A DNA stretch of 64,000 nucleotides, taken from the NCBI RefSeq assembly GCF_003289965.1, contig NZ_QMBQ01000009.1, positions 218,113 through 282,112 of the forward strand. Reading direction: 5' to 3'. This document shows positions 27,895 through 36,516 of the stretch, piece after piece. Numbering within the stretch: the first letter of the stretch is position 1; each line of letters opens with the position of its first letter. The stretch comes from Mesorhizobium atlanticum (GTDB lineage: Bacteria; Pseudomonadota; Alphaproteobacteria; Rhizobiales; Rhizobiaceae). Under the pieces are notes generated by a model. It worked only from the letters and a program-made list of their open reading frames with translations. It was not told the origin of the DNA and searched no databases. The position numbers and the translations under genes were made by a program.

Positions 27895-30009
27895 ATGACG
27901 GCATTCGATTTCCGACCAACGCCGGATGCTCCCGACGATGATCCCCATCTTTGGCTTGAAAATGTTGAAGGCGATCAGGCGCTGACCTGGGCGGCCGGCC
28001 AGTCGGCCAGGACCTTGCGGCAGTTCGGTGGAACGCGGTTCGACCGCGACCGGGACGCCCTGAAGGCGATCTTCGATTGTCCTGAGAAGATTCCATTTAT
28101 CGCGCGCCGCGGCCAGCACCTCCACAATTTCTGGCAGGACGCCCAAAACCCGCGCGGGCTCTGGCGCCGAACTACACTTGCCGACTACCTGACGGGCGAT
28201 CCACGGTGGGAGGTACTGCTCGACCTGGACGCTCTCGCCGCCAATGACGCAATGGACTGGGTCTGGGGTGGCGCCTCAATTGAGCCGGAAAGACGCGAAA
28301 GAGCCATTGTGCGCCTCTCGCACGGCGGCAGCGACGCGGTCGTGCACCGCGAATTCGACATGGTGTCTTTGAGCTTTGTCGCCGATGGCTTCTATCTCGC
28401 GGAGGCCAAGGGCGGGATCGATTGGCTCGACCCGGACACGCTGCTGCTCTTCAGTGCCCTTGGGGACGGCATGGCCACGCGCTGCGGCTATGCGCGCACC
28501 GTGCGGGTGTGGAAGCGTGGCGCCGATCCGCTCGACGCGCCGGTCATCTTCGAGACCGGCTCGGAATCCGTCAGCGTGTCTGGCTATCTCGACCGCACCG
28601 CCGAGAGCGAGCGGGTGTGGTTCATCGAGACGCCGGGTGCCCATGAGAAGATTGGCCGGATAGGGGACAGGAGCGGGCCGAAGATTGAGGTCGACCTTCC
28701 CAAGAATGCCAGATGGAGCGTCTTCGGCGACTGGCTGGTGGTAAGGCCACGCATGCCCTGGACGGTGGAAGGCGCCACTCATGCCGCAGATACGCTGATT
28801 GGCATTTCGCTTTCCTCCTTCCTCGCCGGCGAGCGCAATTTTGTTTCGCTCTTTGAACCGGGCGACAGGAGCGCCCTGCAGTCCTTCTCCTGGAATGACG
28901 GCAAGCTCATCATCGCCTACCTCGTCAATCTCCTACCGCGTTTCGACGTCTTAAGCCCCGGCCCACAACAATGGACACGCAGGGCGCTCGATTGCGTGTC
29001 CAGCGAAGGAACCGTTCACGTCTGGTCGCTGGATCCCGGAGTCCACGAGACCAATGGAGAGGTCCTTGTTTCGGCTCAGGATCCGATCACGCCGCCGACG
29101 CTCTTCCTGTTGGATCTCAATGCCACGCCTCCGCTCGACCATCCCATCGTCCTGAAGCGCAGTCGGGAGACTTTCGATGCGTCCGGGCTGACGATCACGC
29201 GCCACGAGGCAGTTTCGACCGATGGAGAGGTGGTCCCGTACACGCAAATCGGCCCAGCGGACGGGAGCGGCGATGCTCCGGTTCACCTCACTGCGTATGG
29301 CGGGTTCGGCATCTCGCTCCTTCCTTCCTACAACTCCTCCCTCGGCAAGCTGTGGCTCGAACGTGGCGGCACGTGTGTGGTAGCCAACATCCGGGGCGGC
29401 GGCGAGTTCGGCAGCCGTTGGCACGAAGCCGGGCGCCGGGAAGGTAAACGCCTGTCGCATGATGATTTCGCCGCGGTTGCTGCCGATCTCGTGCGGAGGG
29501 GCGTTACGCAGCCGAGGCGAATTGCCGCCCAAGGTGGCTCAAATGGCGGCCTTCTGATCGCCAACATGCTCACCCGCTACCCGGAGCGTTTCGGCGCGCT
29601 GCTCTGCACAATGCCGCTTACCGACATGCGCCGCTACACCAAGCTTTTGGCTGGTGCCAGTTGGACGGGCGAATATGGCGATCCCGACAAGCCACAGGAT
29701 TGGACCTTGCTAAGGCAAATCTCCGCCTATCACGCCGCGTCTCCGGGACAGCCCTATCCGCCGATACTGCTTGCCACCACGACGCGCGACGACCGCGTCC
29801 ACCCAGGCCATGCGCGCAAGATGGCCGCAAAGCTGCAGGCTCTCGGCTATCCCGCTTACTTCTACGAGCTCAGCGCGGGTGGCCACGGCCATGGCAAGGA
29901 CAATCGGGAGCGGGCCGCATTCATTGCGCTCGGCAACAATTTCCTGCGCGGTGCGATCGGCTGGAACGCCGATTGCGTTGGGCAGCGTTCGGCCCCGCAA
30001 CAAAGGTGA
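27895..30009 (+). CDS. Prolyl oligopeptidase-family serine peptidase (S9A)
   Basis: 704 residues from ATG 27895. The N-terminal two thirds resemble the seven-bladed propeller that gates access; the C-terminal alpha/beta-hydrolase domain has the nucleophile Ser549 in GGSNGG, Asp633 in RDDRVHP and His664 in GGHGHGK. Such enzymes are cytosolic and cut short peptides, usually after proline. No signal peptide is seen. Expression may be sigma-54 dependent (site at 27727). A second, decayed S9 peptidase is at 53204-55308 beside a peptide transporter, so peptide use is a theme here. Confidence 0.9.
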   Translation: MTAFDFRPTPDAPDDDPHLWLENVEGDQALTWAAGQSARTLRQFGGTRFDRDRDALKAIFDCPEKIPFIARRGQHLHNFWQDAQNPRGLWRRTTLADYLTGDPRWEVLLDLDALAANDAMDWVWGGASIEPERRERAIVRLSHGGSDAVVHREFDMVSLSFVADGFYLAEAKGGIDWLDPDTLLLFSALGDGMATRCGYARTVRVWKRGADPLDAPVIFETGSESVSVSGYLDRTAESERVWFIETPGAHEKIGRIGDRSGPKIEVDLPKNARWSVFGDWLVVRPRMPWTVEGATHAADTLIGISLSSFLAGERNFVSLFEPGDRSALQSFSWNDGKLIIAYLVNLLPRFDVLSPGPQQWTRRALDCVSSEGTVHVWSLDPGVHETNGEVLVSAQDPITPPTLFLLDLNATPPLDHPIVLKRSRETFDASGLTITRHEAVSTDGEVVPYTQIGPADGSGDAPVHLTAYGGFGISLLPSYNSSLGKLWLERGGTCVVANIRGGGEFGSRWHEAGRREGKRLSHDDFAAVAADLVRRGVTQPRRIAAQGGSNGGLLIANMLTRYPERFGALLCTMPLTDMRRYTKLLAGASWTGEYGDPDKPQDWTLLRQISAYHAASPGQPYPPILLATTTRDDRVHPGHARKMAAKLQALGYPAYFYELSAGGHGHGKDNRERAAFIALGNNFLRGAIGWNADCVGQRSAPQQR

Positions 30010-30160
30010 GTAGCAACGCACAGAGCGCATGCTGCTGTTCTTGAGCAGGCGGGATATCGGGAGCCTTACGCACAGGAATCAGGAACGCTCCGTCTACCCC
30101 GATTGGCTCGAGCAGAACAGTTCCTGGTGCAGTACGTATGAACAACAAGGAGAGATTCTC

Positions 30161-30856
30161 ATGGCCAGAAAGCTATTGGACTTGGTGCAGGCGATAGCAG
30201 CGGCAGTCGGCTTCATGACCGTTGGGCAGCAGGCGGCCGCAGCCGATCTTATGCAAGCTCCGTGCCCCACCGAAGCAGAAGTGTTGGTCACGCAAGCGCC
30301 AAGCCCTTGGCAGGTCCGCCTGCGTGCCCTGGGGGTTGTCACCAGGGATGCGGGCTATGTCGGCGGAGTGCCGGGCTCCAATCTTTCCTATTCCGACACT
30401 GTAACGCCCGAACTCGATATCTCCTATTTCTTCACGGACAACATCGCCGCCGAACTCATCCTCGGCACCACCTACGCCAACATCAATGGCCAGGGAGCGA
30501 TCGGCGACCTGGGCAAGATCGGCAAGGTCTGGCTGCTGCCGCCCACCCTCACATTGCAGTATCATTTTACCAATCTCGGTGCCTTCAGGCCCTATATCGG
30601 CGCCGGCTTAAATTACACGATCTTCTATAATCAGGATGTCGGAAGTGCCGACGCTCTCAATGTCAAGAACACGTTCGGCACCGCGCTGCAGGCCGGGTTC
30701 GACTACATGGTGGACCAACACTGGGGCTTCAACTTCGACGTTAAGAAGCTTTTCCTCAAACCGGACTTCGACGTTACCGTGAACGGCGCGAAGCTGACGG
30801 GCAAGGCCGCACTTGATCCCTGGTTGATTGGCGCTGGCCTAACCTACCGCTTCTGA
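30161..30856 (+). CDS. OmpW-family outer membrane porin
   Basis: 231 residues. AAGGAGAG precedes ATG 30161. A Sec signal peptide (residues 1-27, ending in QQAAAADL) is followed by an eight-stranded barrel pattern with TPELDISYFFTDNIAAELIL and ending in LTYRF, the aromatic C-terminus that Bam recognises. OmpW forms a narrow hydrophobic channel for small apolar molecules. Single gene, 151 bases after the oligopeptidase, with its own hairpin terminator. Confidence 0.9.
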   Translation: MARKLLDLVQAIAAAVGFMTVGQQAAAADLMQAPCPTEAEVLVTQAPSPWQVRLRALGVVTRDAGYVGGVPGSNLSYSDTVTPELDISYFFTDNIAAELILGTTYANINGQGAIGDLGKIGKVWLLPPTLTLQYHFTNLGAFRPYIGAGLNYTIFYNQDVGSADALNVKNTFGTALQAGFDYMVDQHWGFNFDVKKLFLKPDFDVTVNGAKLTGKAALDPWLIGAGLTYRF

Positions 30857-30895
30857 AAACGAAGCCGTGAAAGCCTCCCAAGGCAGACCGCACAT

Positions 30896-30918
30896 AAAGG
30901 GCGCCCGGCGCGCCCTTT
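30896..30918 (+). terminator. Hairpin terminator after ompW
   Basis: AAAGGGCGC and GCGCCCTTT pair perfectly around a five-base loop, 40 bases after the OmpW stop. There is no long T run, only the TTT of the stem. Confidence 0.6.
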
Positions 30919-31043
30919 GGCCACCGGCTTCATGGTCTCCTCGGATCATTCGAGAAACTCCTACTGTCCTTCATATGGCGTCAATGGCATGCCGGAGACC
31001 ATCGTTGCCGTATCCACGTTGCTGTCGGGCAACTGGGCATGAT

Positions 31044-31271
31044 TCAGCCCCGAGAGCCGGGAACAGCTTTGCTCCTGGCTGGACGCGGTCTGATCAACTC
31101 GCAGGGATCGACGTTCATTGCCGCGGCGAGCCGGCCGAGGACGGTGACGCTCGCAGAAACACGTGCGCGTTCGATCGAGCCCACGTAGCGCATGCTAAGC
31201 TCAGCGCGCGCAGCCAGCTGTTCCTGCGTCAGGTTCTGGTCATGGCGCAAACGACGCATATTGATCGCCAT
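31044..31271 (-). CDS. qseC: XRE-family repressor, QseC-like
   Basis: A 75-residue DNA-binding protein that is almost wholly one Cro/CI helix-turn-helix: TQEQLAARAELSMRYVGSIE (residues about 15-34). ATG 31271 is chosen because AAGGAG lies five bases before it; a GTG six codons earlier is possible. It is divergent from a small QseM-like gene with two 12-base palindromes between them, the layout of the qseC/qseM bistable switch of the M. loti R7A symbiosis island, where QseC represses the antiactivator QseM. The assignment rests on architecture and family, not on direct comparison. Confidence 0.7.
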   Translation of the reverse strand: MAINMRRLRHDQNLTQEQLAARAELSMRYVGSIERARVSASVTVLGRLAAAMNVDPCELIRPRPARSKAVPGSRG

Positions 31272-31310
31272 GATCTCCTTGAGATCCACGACGAGATAGG
31301 GACTGAACCG

Positions 31311-31337
31311 GAACGATCGTTCTAGGAACGATCGTTC
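31311..31337. promoter_or_regulatory. Paired palindromic operators of the qseC-qseM switch
   Basis: GAACGATCGTTC, a perfect 12-base palindrome, occurs at 31311-31322 and again at 31326-31337, 15 bases centre to centre. The pair starts 40 bases upstream of the QseC-like ATG and about 95 bases upstream of the QseM-like ATG. Paired sites fit cooperative binding by a small XRE dimer. Confidence 0.75.
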
Positions 31338-31431
31338 CTATTCGTTATAGAGGGACAGATCGCCAGAAGTCTTTTGTGCAGATCGGCTCCCAGGCGCGCC
31401 TCCGCCGTAGCTTAGAGAGACTGCGTTCGCC

Positions 31432-31686
31432 ATGAAACTGGAACTGTCAGCTGAAGTGCCATGGTCGGACAGCCTGACAGCCTACGACAAAGAGCATTTC
31501 ACGATCTACATGCAGCTCCTTGACGCCGCTGCCGAGGAGGAGGCGACTGAAGAGGAGATGGCTCTCCTGATCCTCGGCATTGATTCAGCATGTGAGCCGG
31601 AACGCGCGAAGAAAGCTCTTCGCAGCCATCTAGATCGTGCGAGCTGGATTTTGACCACCGGCTACAAGGAATTGTTCGCGAGCTGA
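31432..31686 (+). CDS. qseM: QseM-like DUF2285 antiactivator of quorum sensing
   Basis: 84 residues: SDSLTAYDKEHFTIYMQLLD, then an acidic stretch, ILGIDSACEPERAKKA and HLDRASWILTTGYKEL. This matches the DUF2285 pattern (LTxYDxxHxxxYLRLLD...GIDPExEPERA...HLxRARWMTxxGY). In M. loti, QseM binds TraR and FseA and blocks symbiosis-island excision and transfer; its expression is set by QseC. The TraR-like gene lies 263 bases further on, facing it, so all parts of the switch except an AHL synthase are present. Confidence 0.7.
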   Translation: MKLELSAEVPWSDSLTAYDKEHFTIYMQLLDAAAEEEATEEEMALLILGIDSACEPERAKKALRSHLDRASWILTTGYKELFAS

Positions 31687-31949
31687 CAAAATGCCGAGTG
31701 CCTTTGATGAAAAAGGACCTCAGCGACTGTGGGCCTGAGCTGCCGCGCCGTTCAAATGGCACGAGCCTGCGGAGTACGGGGCAACGAACCGGTGCCGCGA
31801 TGCCCCTAATGAACCTTAGGCGGTCTGGAGCGGGAAAACGTAGGCCTGGCCAGCCGGATCCGGTGGAAACCCGGGCCTCCAACGGTTTTGTGCCTGGAGC
31901 CGTGCTATTGAGCTATTCGAGCGCGCGCGAGCGGCTTTGCGGCCGACAG

Positions 31950-32702
31950 CTACACAACTTCGCGGGACACGGCCGAAGACCGTGACGAGGCCAACAGAGC
32001 AATAGCCTGATTTTGGGTACGTACGCCGAGTTTCTTCTTGGCGTTGTCCAGATGGAATCCGACGGTGCGCTGCTTTATGCCCAGGATGCGACCGATAACC
32101 CAGGCGGATTTGCCGCGCGCCGCCCACTGCAGGCACTCATATTCGCGAGGGGTCAAGGAGACGCCGTCTACCTTTCTATCACCTGAGAGGTTGCGGCGGA
32201 CGTAGATGTGAAAACAGGTCGCCATGAACTGGAGCGACTGTTCATACCTTTCAGCGACCCGAAGAAAGGCCGGATCAGGCTCGTCGGCAGCAAATGTAAC
32301 CGCGGCAATGCCCCCGCGGCGATCCACAATCGGAATTGTCAAACCGCAGGAGATGCGGAATTCGGCGGCCTCATCGAATACTTGCCGCTGGGACGAGGAC
32401 ATTCCAGCGCCGCACAGATTCGATCCCCATCGGAAGGGATGGCCACCGCACTGCGCACGCAAGACCACAGGGTCAAGCTTGTGATACCGCTTGTGCAGAT
32501 AGCGCGTTGTCCAGGGATCCGGATAGTTGGAGATTACTCGAGGCTTACCCGAGCGGTGTGTGGGCAACGAGAGATACGCGAAAGCTGCCAGATCGAGGTT
32601 AGCGGCCGCGCAACTCATCGCCTTCTGGAAATCTTGTTCGTCGGCGCTTTCCGACAGATCCTCCAAAAACCGCTCAAAAACGACTTGCATGTCCTCTGTC
32701 AT
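31950..32702 (-). CDS. traR: TraR-type LuxR quorum-sensing regulator
   Basis: 250 residues with an N-terminal acyl-homoserine-lactone domain and a C-terminal LuxR HTH. Trp64, Tyr68, Asp77, Pro78, Trp92 and Gly120 match the conserved TraR residues 57, 61, 70, 71, 85 and 113 with a constant offset of seven; Glu187, Leu191 and Gly197 match the HTH residues 178, 182 and 188. The HTH reads LTPREYECLQWAARG. All key residues are kept, so it should bind AHL. It converges on the QseM-like gene, its likely antagonist. No luxI/traI homologue is visible; the signal would come from elsewhere in the genome. Confidence 0.85.
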   Translation of the reverse strand: MTEDMQVVFERFLEDLSESADEQDFQKAMSCAAANLDLAAFAYLSLPTHRSGKPRVISNYPDPWTTRYLHKRYHKLDPVVLRAQCGGHPFRWGSNLCGAGMSSSQRQVFDEAAEFRISCGLTIPIVDRRGGIAAVTFAADEPDPAFLRVAERYEQSLQFMATCFHIYVRRNLSGDRKVDGVSLTPREYECLQWAARGKSAWVIGRILGIKQRTVGFHLDNAKKKLGVRTQNQAIALLASSRSSAVSREVV

Positions 32703-33104
32703 GCCCTGGGCTCAATGCCTGAGAAGTGTATATTGCCGACCTTCGCAGGCCCAGCTGTCAGCAATCGGCTAAACAGTGAGAATCGTGCTGGCATGCCGTG
32801 GCCTGTAATCACTCTCATCGGGAACACTGCCCTGCCAGCGGGGAGGTAACACCGGCAGGGCACGCCGCGCTTGGATCGCAGCCGCGTTGCGACCAGACAG
32901 CGGCAACAGGGATGTTGAGATTCCCCTCTATTGGCTTTTGCCCGCAGTTTCGTGCGAACGCTCCACCGCCAGCCTCATCGAGGCAAGCGGTGGGCCAGGC
33001 CAGTCCGGTCCTGCAGCCTCTGCGCGCAGTGCTCTAGCGCATAGTCCGTCGGCGAGGACCGTTGAGCATTCGGCCCGAGGCGATGTTTTCGCCAGCCGCC
33101 TGGG
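32703..33104. other. Upstream region of the TraR-like gene
   Basis: No gene supported. Contains a 9-base inverted repeat, TGCCCTGCC (32828-32836) and GGCAGGGCA (32854-32862), about 130 bases before the TraR-like start, which could be a terminator or operator. No standard 18-base tra box was found. Confidence 0.4.
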
Positions 33105-34511
33105 TCAAATCGAGCCCTCGGCCCGCAGAGCGCGATAGACCGTGTCTACTGATTTCGCCGTCGCGCCGACGATAAGGTCGATCTCTTTTCGGTTGATGAT
33201 CAAAGGAGGAGCAAATCCGATGATGTCGCCATGCGGCATAGCGCGGCCGATGACACCATTCTCGAACAGAGCGGCCGCGGCGCGCACGCCGACCTGAAGT
33301 CCGGCATCAAATGGCACTCGCTTCTTAGGGTCTTTCATCAGTTCCACGGCCGATAGAATGCCGACGCCGCGGACCTCTCCAACGATGGGATGCCCCTCCA
33401 GTTCGGCTTTCATACGGGTATGCCAGTAGGGTCCGACGTCGCGAACATGTTCAACGATGTTTTTTTCCTTCAGCAGCTTGATATTGGCAAGCGCCGCCGC
33501 AGCGCAAAGCGTGTGGCCAGAATAGGTCCAGCCGTGGCCCAGGGGCCCATGCTTTTCAGTTCCTTGTTCCAAGACGGACCAGACACGGTCGCCGATGATG
33601 GACCCCGAGATGGGCAGGTAGGCCGAACTTAGACCCTTGGCGATCGTCACGAAGTCCGGACGCATGCCATAGAGGTGAGAACCAAACTTCTCGCCAGTCC
33701 GGCCGAAGCCGCAGACCACTTCGTCGGCGATCAGAAGGATCTCGTATTTATCAAGAACTCCCTGGATCGCAGTCCAGTATCCCTTTGGCGGTGGAACGAT
33801 GCCCCCCGTCCCAAGCACCGGCTCGCCGATGAAGGCAGCAACCGTCTCTGGCCCCTCGGCAAGGATCAGGGCTTCGAGTTCGCTGGCACAGCGCTTGGAG
33901 AAGGCTTCCTCACTTTCGCCCTCATGCGCTTGCCGGTAATGGTGTGGCGTCGTCGTGTGGCGCACCAAGTTCAAAGGCAGGTCGAAGAAATCGTGAAAGA
34001 AGGGAAGGCCGGTCAGACTGCCGGTGACCAGCCCGGATCCGTGATACCCTCGATGACGTGATATGATCTTCTTCTTCTCAGGCCGGCCGAGAATGTTGTT
34101 GTAATACCAGACGAGCTTGATGTTCGTTTCGTTGGCGTCGGAGCCGGAGAGGCCAAAGAACACCCTGCGCATGTTTTGGCCGAAATATTCGACAACGGCC
34201 TCGGCCAAGAGGGCGACTGGTTCGGTTCCCTGGCTCGCATAGATGTGAGCGAAGGGCAGCTCGTGCGCCTGTCGTGCAATGGCCTCTGCAATCTCCGAAC
34301 AACCATACCCCAGGTTGACGCAGTAGAGCCCGCCGAAACCGTCGAGGCTCTTGCGACCGTCCGTATCCCAAATATAGACGCCCTCTGCGCCAGCCATCAT
34401 ACGGTTCGGCGTCTCACCGCGACTGTGCTTGGCCAAGTGGGTGGACGGATGAAAGACGAAGCTTCGATCCTTCTCCCTCAATTGCTCGGTTCCCAGGTTG
34501 CTCAGGCGCAT
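33105..34511 (-). CDS. Class III pyridoxal-phosphate aminotransferase
   Basis: 468 residues. The PLP lysine is in TIAKGLSSAYLP, preceded by the LIADEVVCGFGRTG cofactor strand; SGSDANETNIKLV and HRGYHGSG bind phosphate. It looks like an omega-amino-acid:pyruvate or putrescine/4-aminobutyrate-type transaminase. Single gene with its own promoter region, which shares a 46-base element (34594-34640) with the region before the ubiquitin-like operon at 39585. Substrate not determinable. Confidence 0.9.
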   Translation of the reverse strand: MRLSNLGTEQLREKDRSFVFHPSTHLAKHSRGETPNRMMAGAEGVYIWDTDGRKSLDGFGGLYCVNLGYGCSEIAEAIARQAHELPFAHIYASQGTEPVALLAEAVVEYFGQNMRRVFFGLSGSDANETNIKLVWYYNNILGRPEKKKIISRHRGYHGSGLVTGSLTGLPFFHDFFDLPLNLVRHTTTPHHYRQAHEGESEEAFSKRCASELEALILAEGPETVAAFIGEPVLGTGGIVPPPKGYWTAIQGVLDKYEILLIADEVVCGFGRTGEKFGSHLYGMRPDFVTIAKGLSSAYLPISGSIIGDRVWSVLEQGTEKHGPLGHGWTYSGHTLCAAAALANIKLLKEKNIVEHVRDVGPYWHTRMKAELEGHPIVGEVRGVGILSAVELMKDPKKRVPFDAGLQVGVRAAAALFENGVIGRAMPHGDIIGFAPPLIINRKEIDLIVGATAKSVDTVYRALRAEGSI

Positions 34512-34593
34512 CGTTCCTCTCCTTGCGATCAGTCGGCGGAGAGCCCGTTGGCCAGCCGCTCGGTTGAATCAGCATATCCATAAACATCTGTGC

Positions 34594-34640
34594 AATTTCG
34601 CGGGAATGCGCCTCTTTAGCCGACGAATTCGCGCAAATCG
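34594..34640. promoter_or_regulatory. Shared 46-bp upstream element, copy A
   Basis: AATTTCGCGGGAATGCG, then GAATTCGCGCAAATCG 31 bases on. Aligns without gaps to 39585-39630 at about 34 of 46 bases. Lies 80-130 bases before the aminotransferase start. The near-palindromic A/T-edged cores fit an Lrp/AsnC-type site; an Lrp gene is at 39664-40167. Confidence 0.5.
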
Positions 34641-34763
34641 GTCCAAACGGCGTGGAAAACAAGATTTCTTGAGCTTATCTTCGCCCTGGGCGACAAGGTG
34701 ATTAACGCGGTAATGTTTTGTTCGTCGGCAGGATGGTGTGTAGCCGCACGCCTAAACACCGGA

Positions 34764-34801
34764 CTGAATGCGGGATCCGCTGCGGGACGGCCCGCATTCA
34801 G
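34764..34801. repeat. Intergenic hairpin
   Basis: CTGAATGCGGG and CCCGCATTCAG pair over 11 bases around a 16-base loop. Could be a terminator or a palindromic repeat element; no T tract follows. Confidence 0.5.
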
Positions 34802-35139
34802 CCGCCGTAAAAAGAACCTCCGCGGTTTATTTTTCGTTTCGGCGGAATTCGTTTCAGAACGATGGTAATTTGCACGCTCGTGGTGTTAAGAGCATCCCAT
34901 CAGTGCAAGTTCCCAGGCAGTGCTGAGATCGTGAGTCGCGCGGCAGGGAAGCGGGCTGGCTCCTTGTTCAGCAAGGCCTCGCCTTTAACATCGCCGGCGT
35001 ACGGCTTCTCCCTTCGAAGAAGCTCAGTAGCGTGTCAATCTCGCCTTAACCGAAGCGGGGCAAGCCGAAAATGTGAACATCAGCTCCAAAAGGCTTGTCG
35101 ACTATCGATTACTGGTATTTTCAACAGCCGACGATTTTC

Positions 35140-35355
35140 TTACTGTCCCCTGAAGTGTTCGTTGTTGTCGATGTGCTGAGCCACTCTAAGAAGCTTGAAA
35201 CGCGGGTGAGAGCAGCCACGGCAAGGCGGGAACGGCTTACCGAAGACACAAGTCACCTCGTGCTCTTGAACGTGGTTTTTGTCATGAAGAACTTTGTAAA
35301 TACCAGAGTTCGGAACCTTGTCGCCGGGTTTGAAAACATCTCCTATTTCAGCCAT
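35140..35355 (-). CDS. Small cysteine-containing protein (YjzC-like)
   Basis: 71 residues from ATG 35355, with AAAGGAG before it. FKPGDKVPNSGIYKVLHDK leads to a CRGCSHPRF knuckle and ends HIDNNEHF. This matches a widespread family of small proteins with an SGIY(R/K)V core and a CxxC/His knuckle, probably zinc-binding, of unknown role. It is the last gene of a same-strand run after the toxin-antitoxin pair but is separated by about 290 bases. Confidence 0.65.
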   Translation of the reverse strand: MAEIGDVFKPGDKVPNSGIYKVLHDKNHVQEHEVTCVFGKPFPPCRGCSHPRFKLLRVAQHIDNNEHFRGQ

Positions 35356-35643
35356 CGAATCGCTCCTTTGTAATTTTCGGCGCTTACTACTGACAATGTG
35401 GCCGTTTGGAAAGTACATATCGCCGGCGGGTCTGAAATTAAGACATGTTCACCAGGCATATTGCCCGCGGAGGGCGAACAATACACATCTTACAATCCGA
35501 AGGGTGCAGCGGATGGATGTCGACAGCGCTGTATTGATAGTGCTGATGTTTTTAGGTTCTGCCTGTTCGATCAATAGCGGCTAGGGCGGAGGTGGAATAC
35601 AACCTTTTAAGACACCCGAAACGAAAGATGCCAGGCAGCTCCG

Positions 35644-36165
35644 TTATGCAATCAAGCGCTCCAACTCACGCATGGCTGTCGGCGCAAAGCGTCTTGCCTC
35701 CTTTGCCACGTTGACTTCAAGGGTGGCCTTTGCCGTTTCGAGCAGAGTGTGCTCCGGCTGATAGCCCTTTCGGCCTTTCAACCAACCCAAGACATCGCTC
35801 AGATGCCATAGCGCGCCGTTGCCTTCATGCACTGGGGCTGGAAAATCATTGTTGCCCATCATCAGCTTGCGAAGGTACTGGCGGGAAACGCCCATCATTT
35901 CGGCCACGTCTGTCAGCCCCACAAGATCAGGTGTGGCTTCTATCAAGGTTGCTGTCGGGATAGCGGCTTTCACATCTGCAAGCGCACTGCGGACTGCTTC
36001 CTGCGCGCTTCCCGCGTCTCGGGTGAACTCAAGCGCCAGTCGACCGACAATGCCAATGCCGACAACAGCATCGGTGCATCCAACCTCACCGAGACGTTCC
36101 ACCAAGGCATCCGCGTCCTGGTCATCGTCTGCGAGACGGTACTTTAGGGTGAAGGTGTATTCCAT
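35644..36165 (-). CDS. HTH antitoxin-like DNA-binding protein
   Basis: 173 residues: an N-terminal alpha/beta domain (YTFTLKYRLADDDQDADALV to about residue 80) and an HTH, VGLTDVAEMMGVSRQYLRKL, about 85-105, of the MerR/AlpA type, then a helical tail. It starts seven bases after the stop of the HicA-like gene, so the two form a toxin-antitoxin operon with toxin first. The N-terminal domain may be the part that binds the toxin, and the HTH would autoregulate. ATG 36165 follows AGGAG; a GTG one codon earlier is possible. Confidence 0.6.
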   Translation of the reverse strand: MEYTFTLKYRLADDDQDADALVERLGEVGCTDAVVGIGIVGRLALEFTRDAGSAQEAVRSALADVKAAIPTATLIEATPDLVGLTDVAEMMGVSRQYLRKLMMGNNDFPAPVHEGNGALWHLSDVLGWLKGRKGYQPEHTLLETAKATLEVNVAKEARRFAPTAMRELERLIA

Positions 36166-36172
36166 CACGTTC

Positions 36173-36448
36173 TCACTCCTCGCTTATAGCCGTCTCTATG
36201 GCTTTCGCCTTATGCGTCGTGCAGTTATCGACAAGGCGCTTCAGCTTCTTTGCTTCGTTCCCAGCGTTCTTCGGCGTGCTCCAAATGCCGATGATGCAGA
36301 ATTCGCCGCAACGACACTGGTCATCGTTATATGGGCAAAACATCTTGCCCCAAGCGTGACTGCCACCCAGTTCGATGCGCCATCCTTGCGCTTCGGCATG
36401 CTTGAGTGCGGCCTCGATTTCCTTCTTTGGGTGCGACCTACGCGCCAT
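36173..36448 (-). CDS. HicA-like mRNA interferase toxin
   Basis: 91 residues from ATG 36448. EIEAALKHAEAQGWRIELGG then SHAWGK matches the dsRNA-binding-like HicA fold, with the Gly-Ser-His31 that forms the RNase centre, followed by a CRCGEFCIIGIWSTP stretch with cysteines that many HicA proteins lack. Gene order toxin then HTH protein fits HicA-type pairs. It is 69 bases downstream of the ubiquitin-like operon's E1 gene on the same strand, so it may be an accessory or addiction module of that operon. Confidence 0.65.
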   Translation of the reverse strand: MARRSHPKKEIEAALKHAEAQGWRIELGGSHAWGKMFCPYNDDQCRCGEFCIIGIWSTPKNAGNEAKKLKRLVDNCTTHKAKAIETAISEE

Positions 36449-36516
36449 CTGAACCCTCAATATGCGATTCAAGAAGCGGTTGTCAAGTGACAACCACTCT
36501 CAATGATCTATTGCCC

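Larger units (their letters stand above)
34512..35139. other. Long intergenic region with operator-like element and hairpin
   Basis: No gene supported on either strand. Holds the shared element at 34594-34640 and a strong 11-base-pair hairpin at 34764-34801. Confidence 0.5.

Noticed and set aside
31374..31386. TGTGCAGATC as half of a tra box near qseM
   Set aside because: Only one half-site; the mirrored half (GGCTCC) does not match, so not a credible TraR site.
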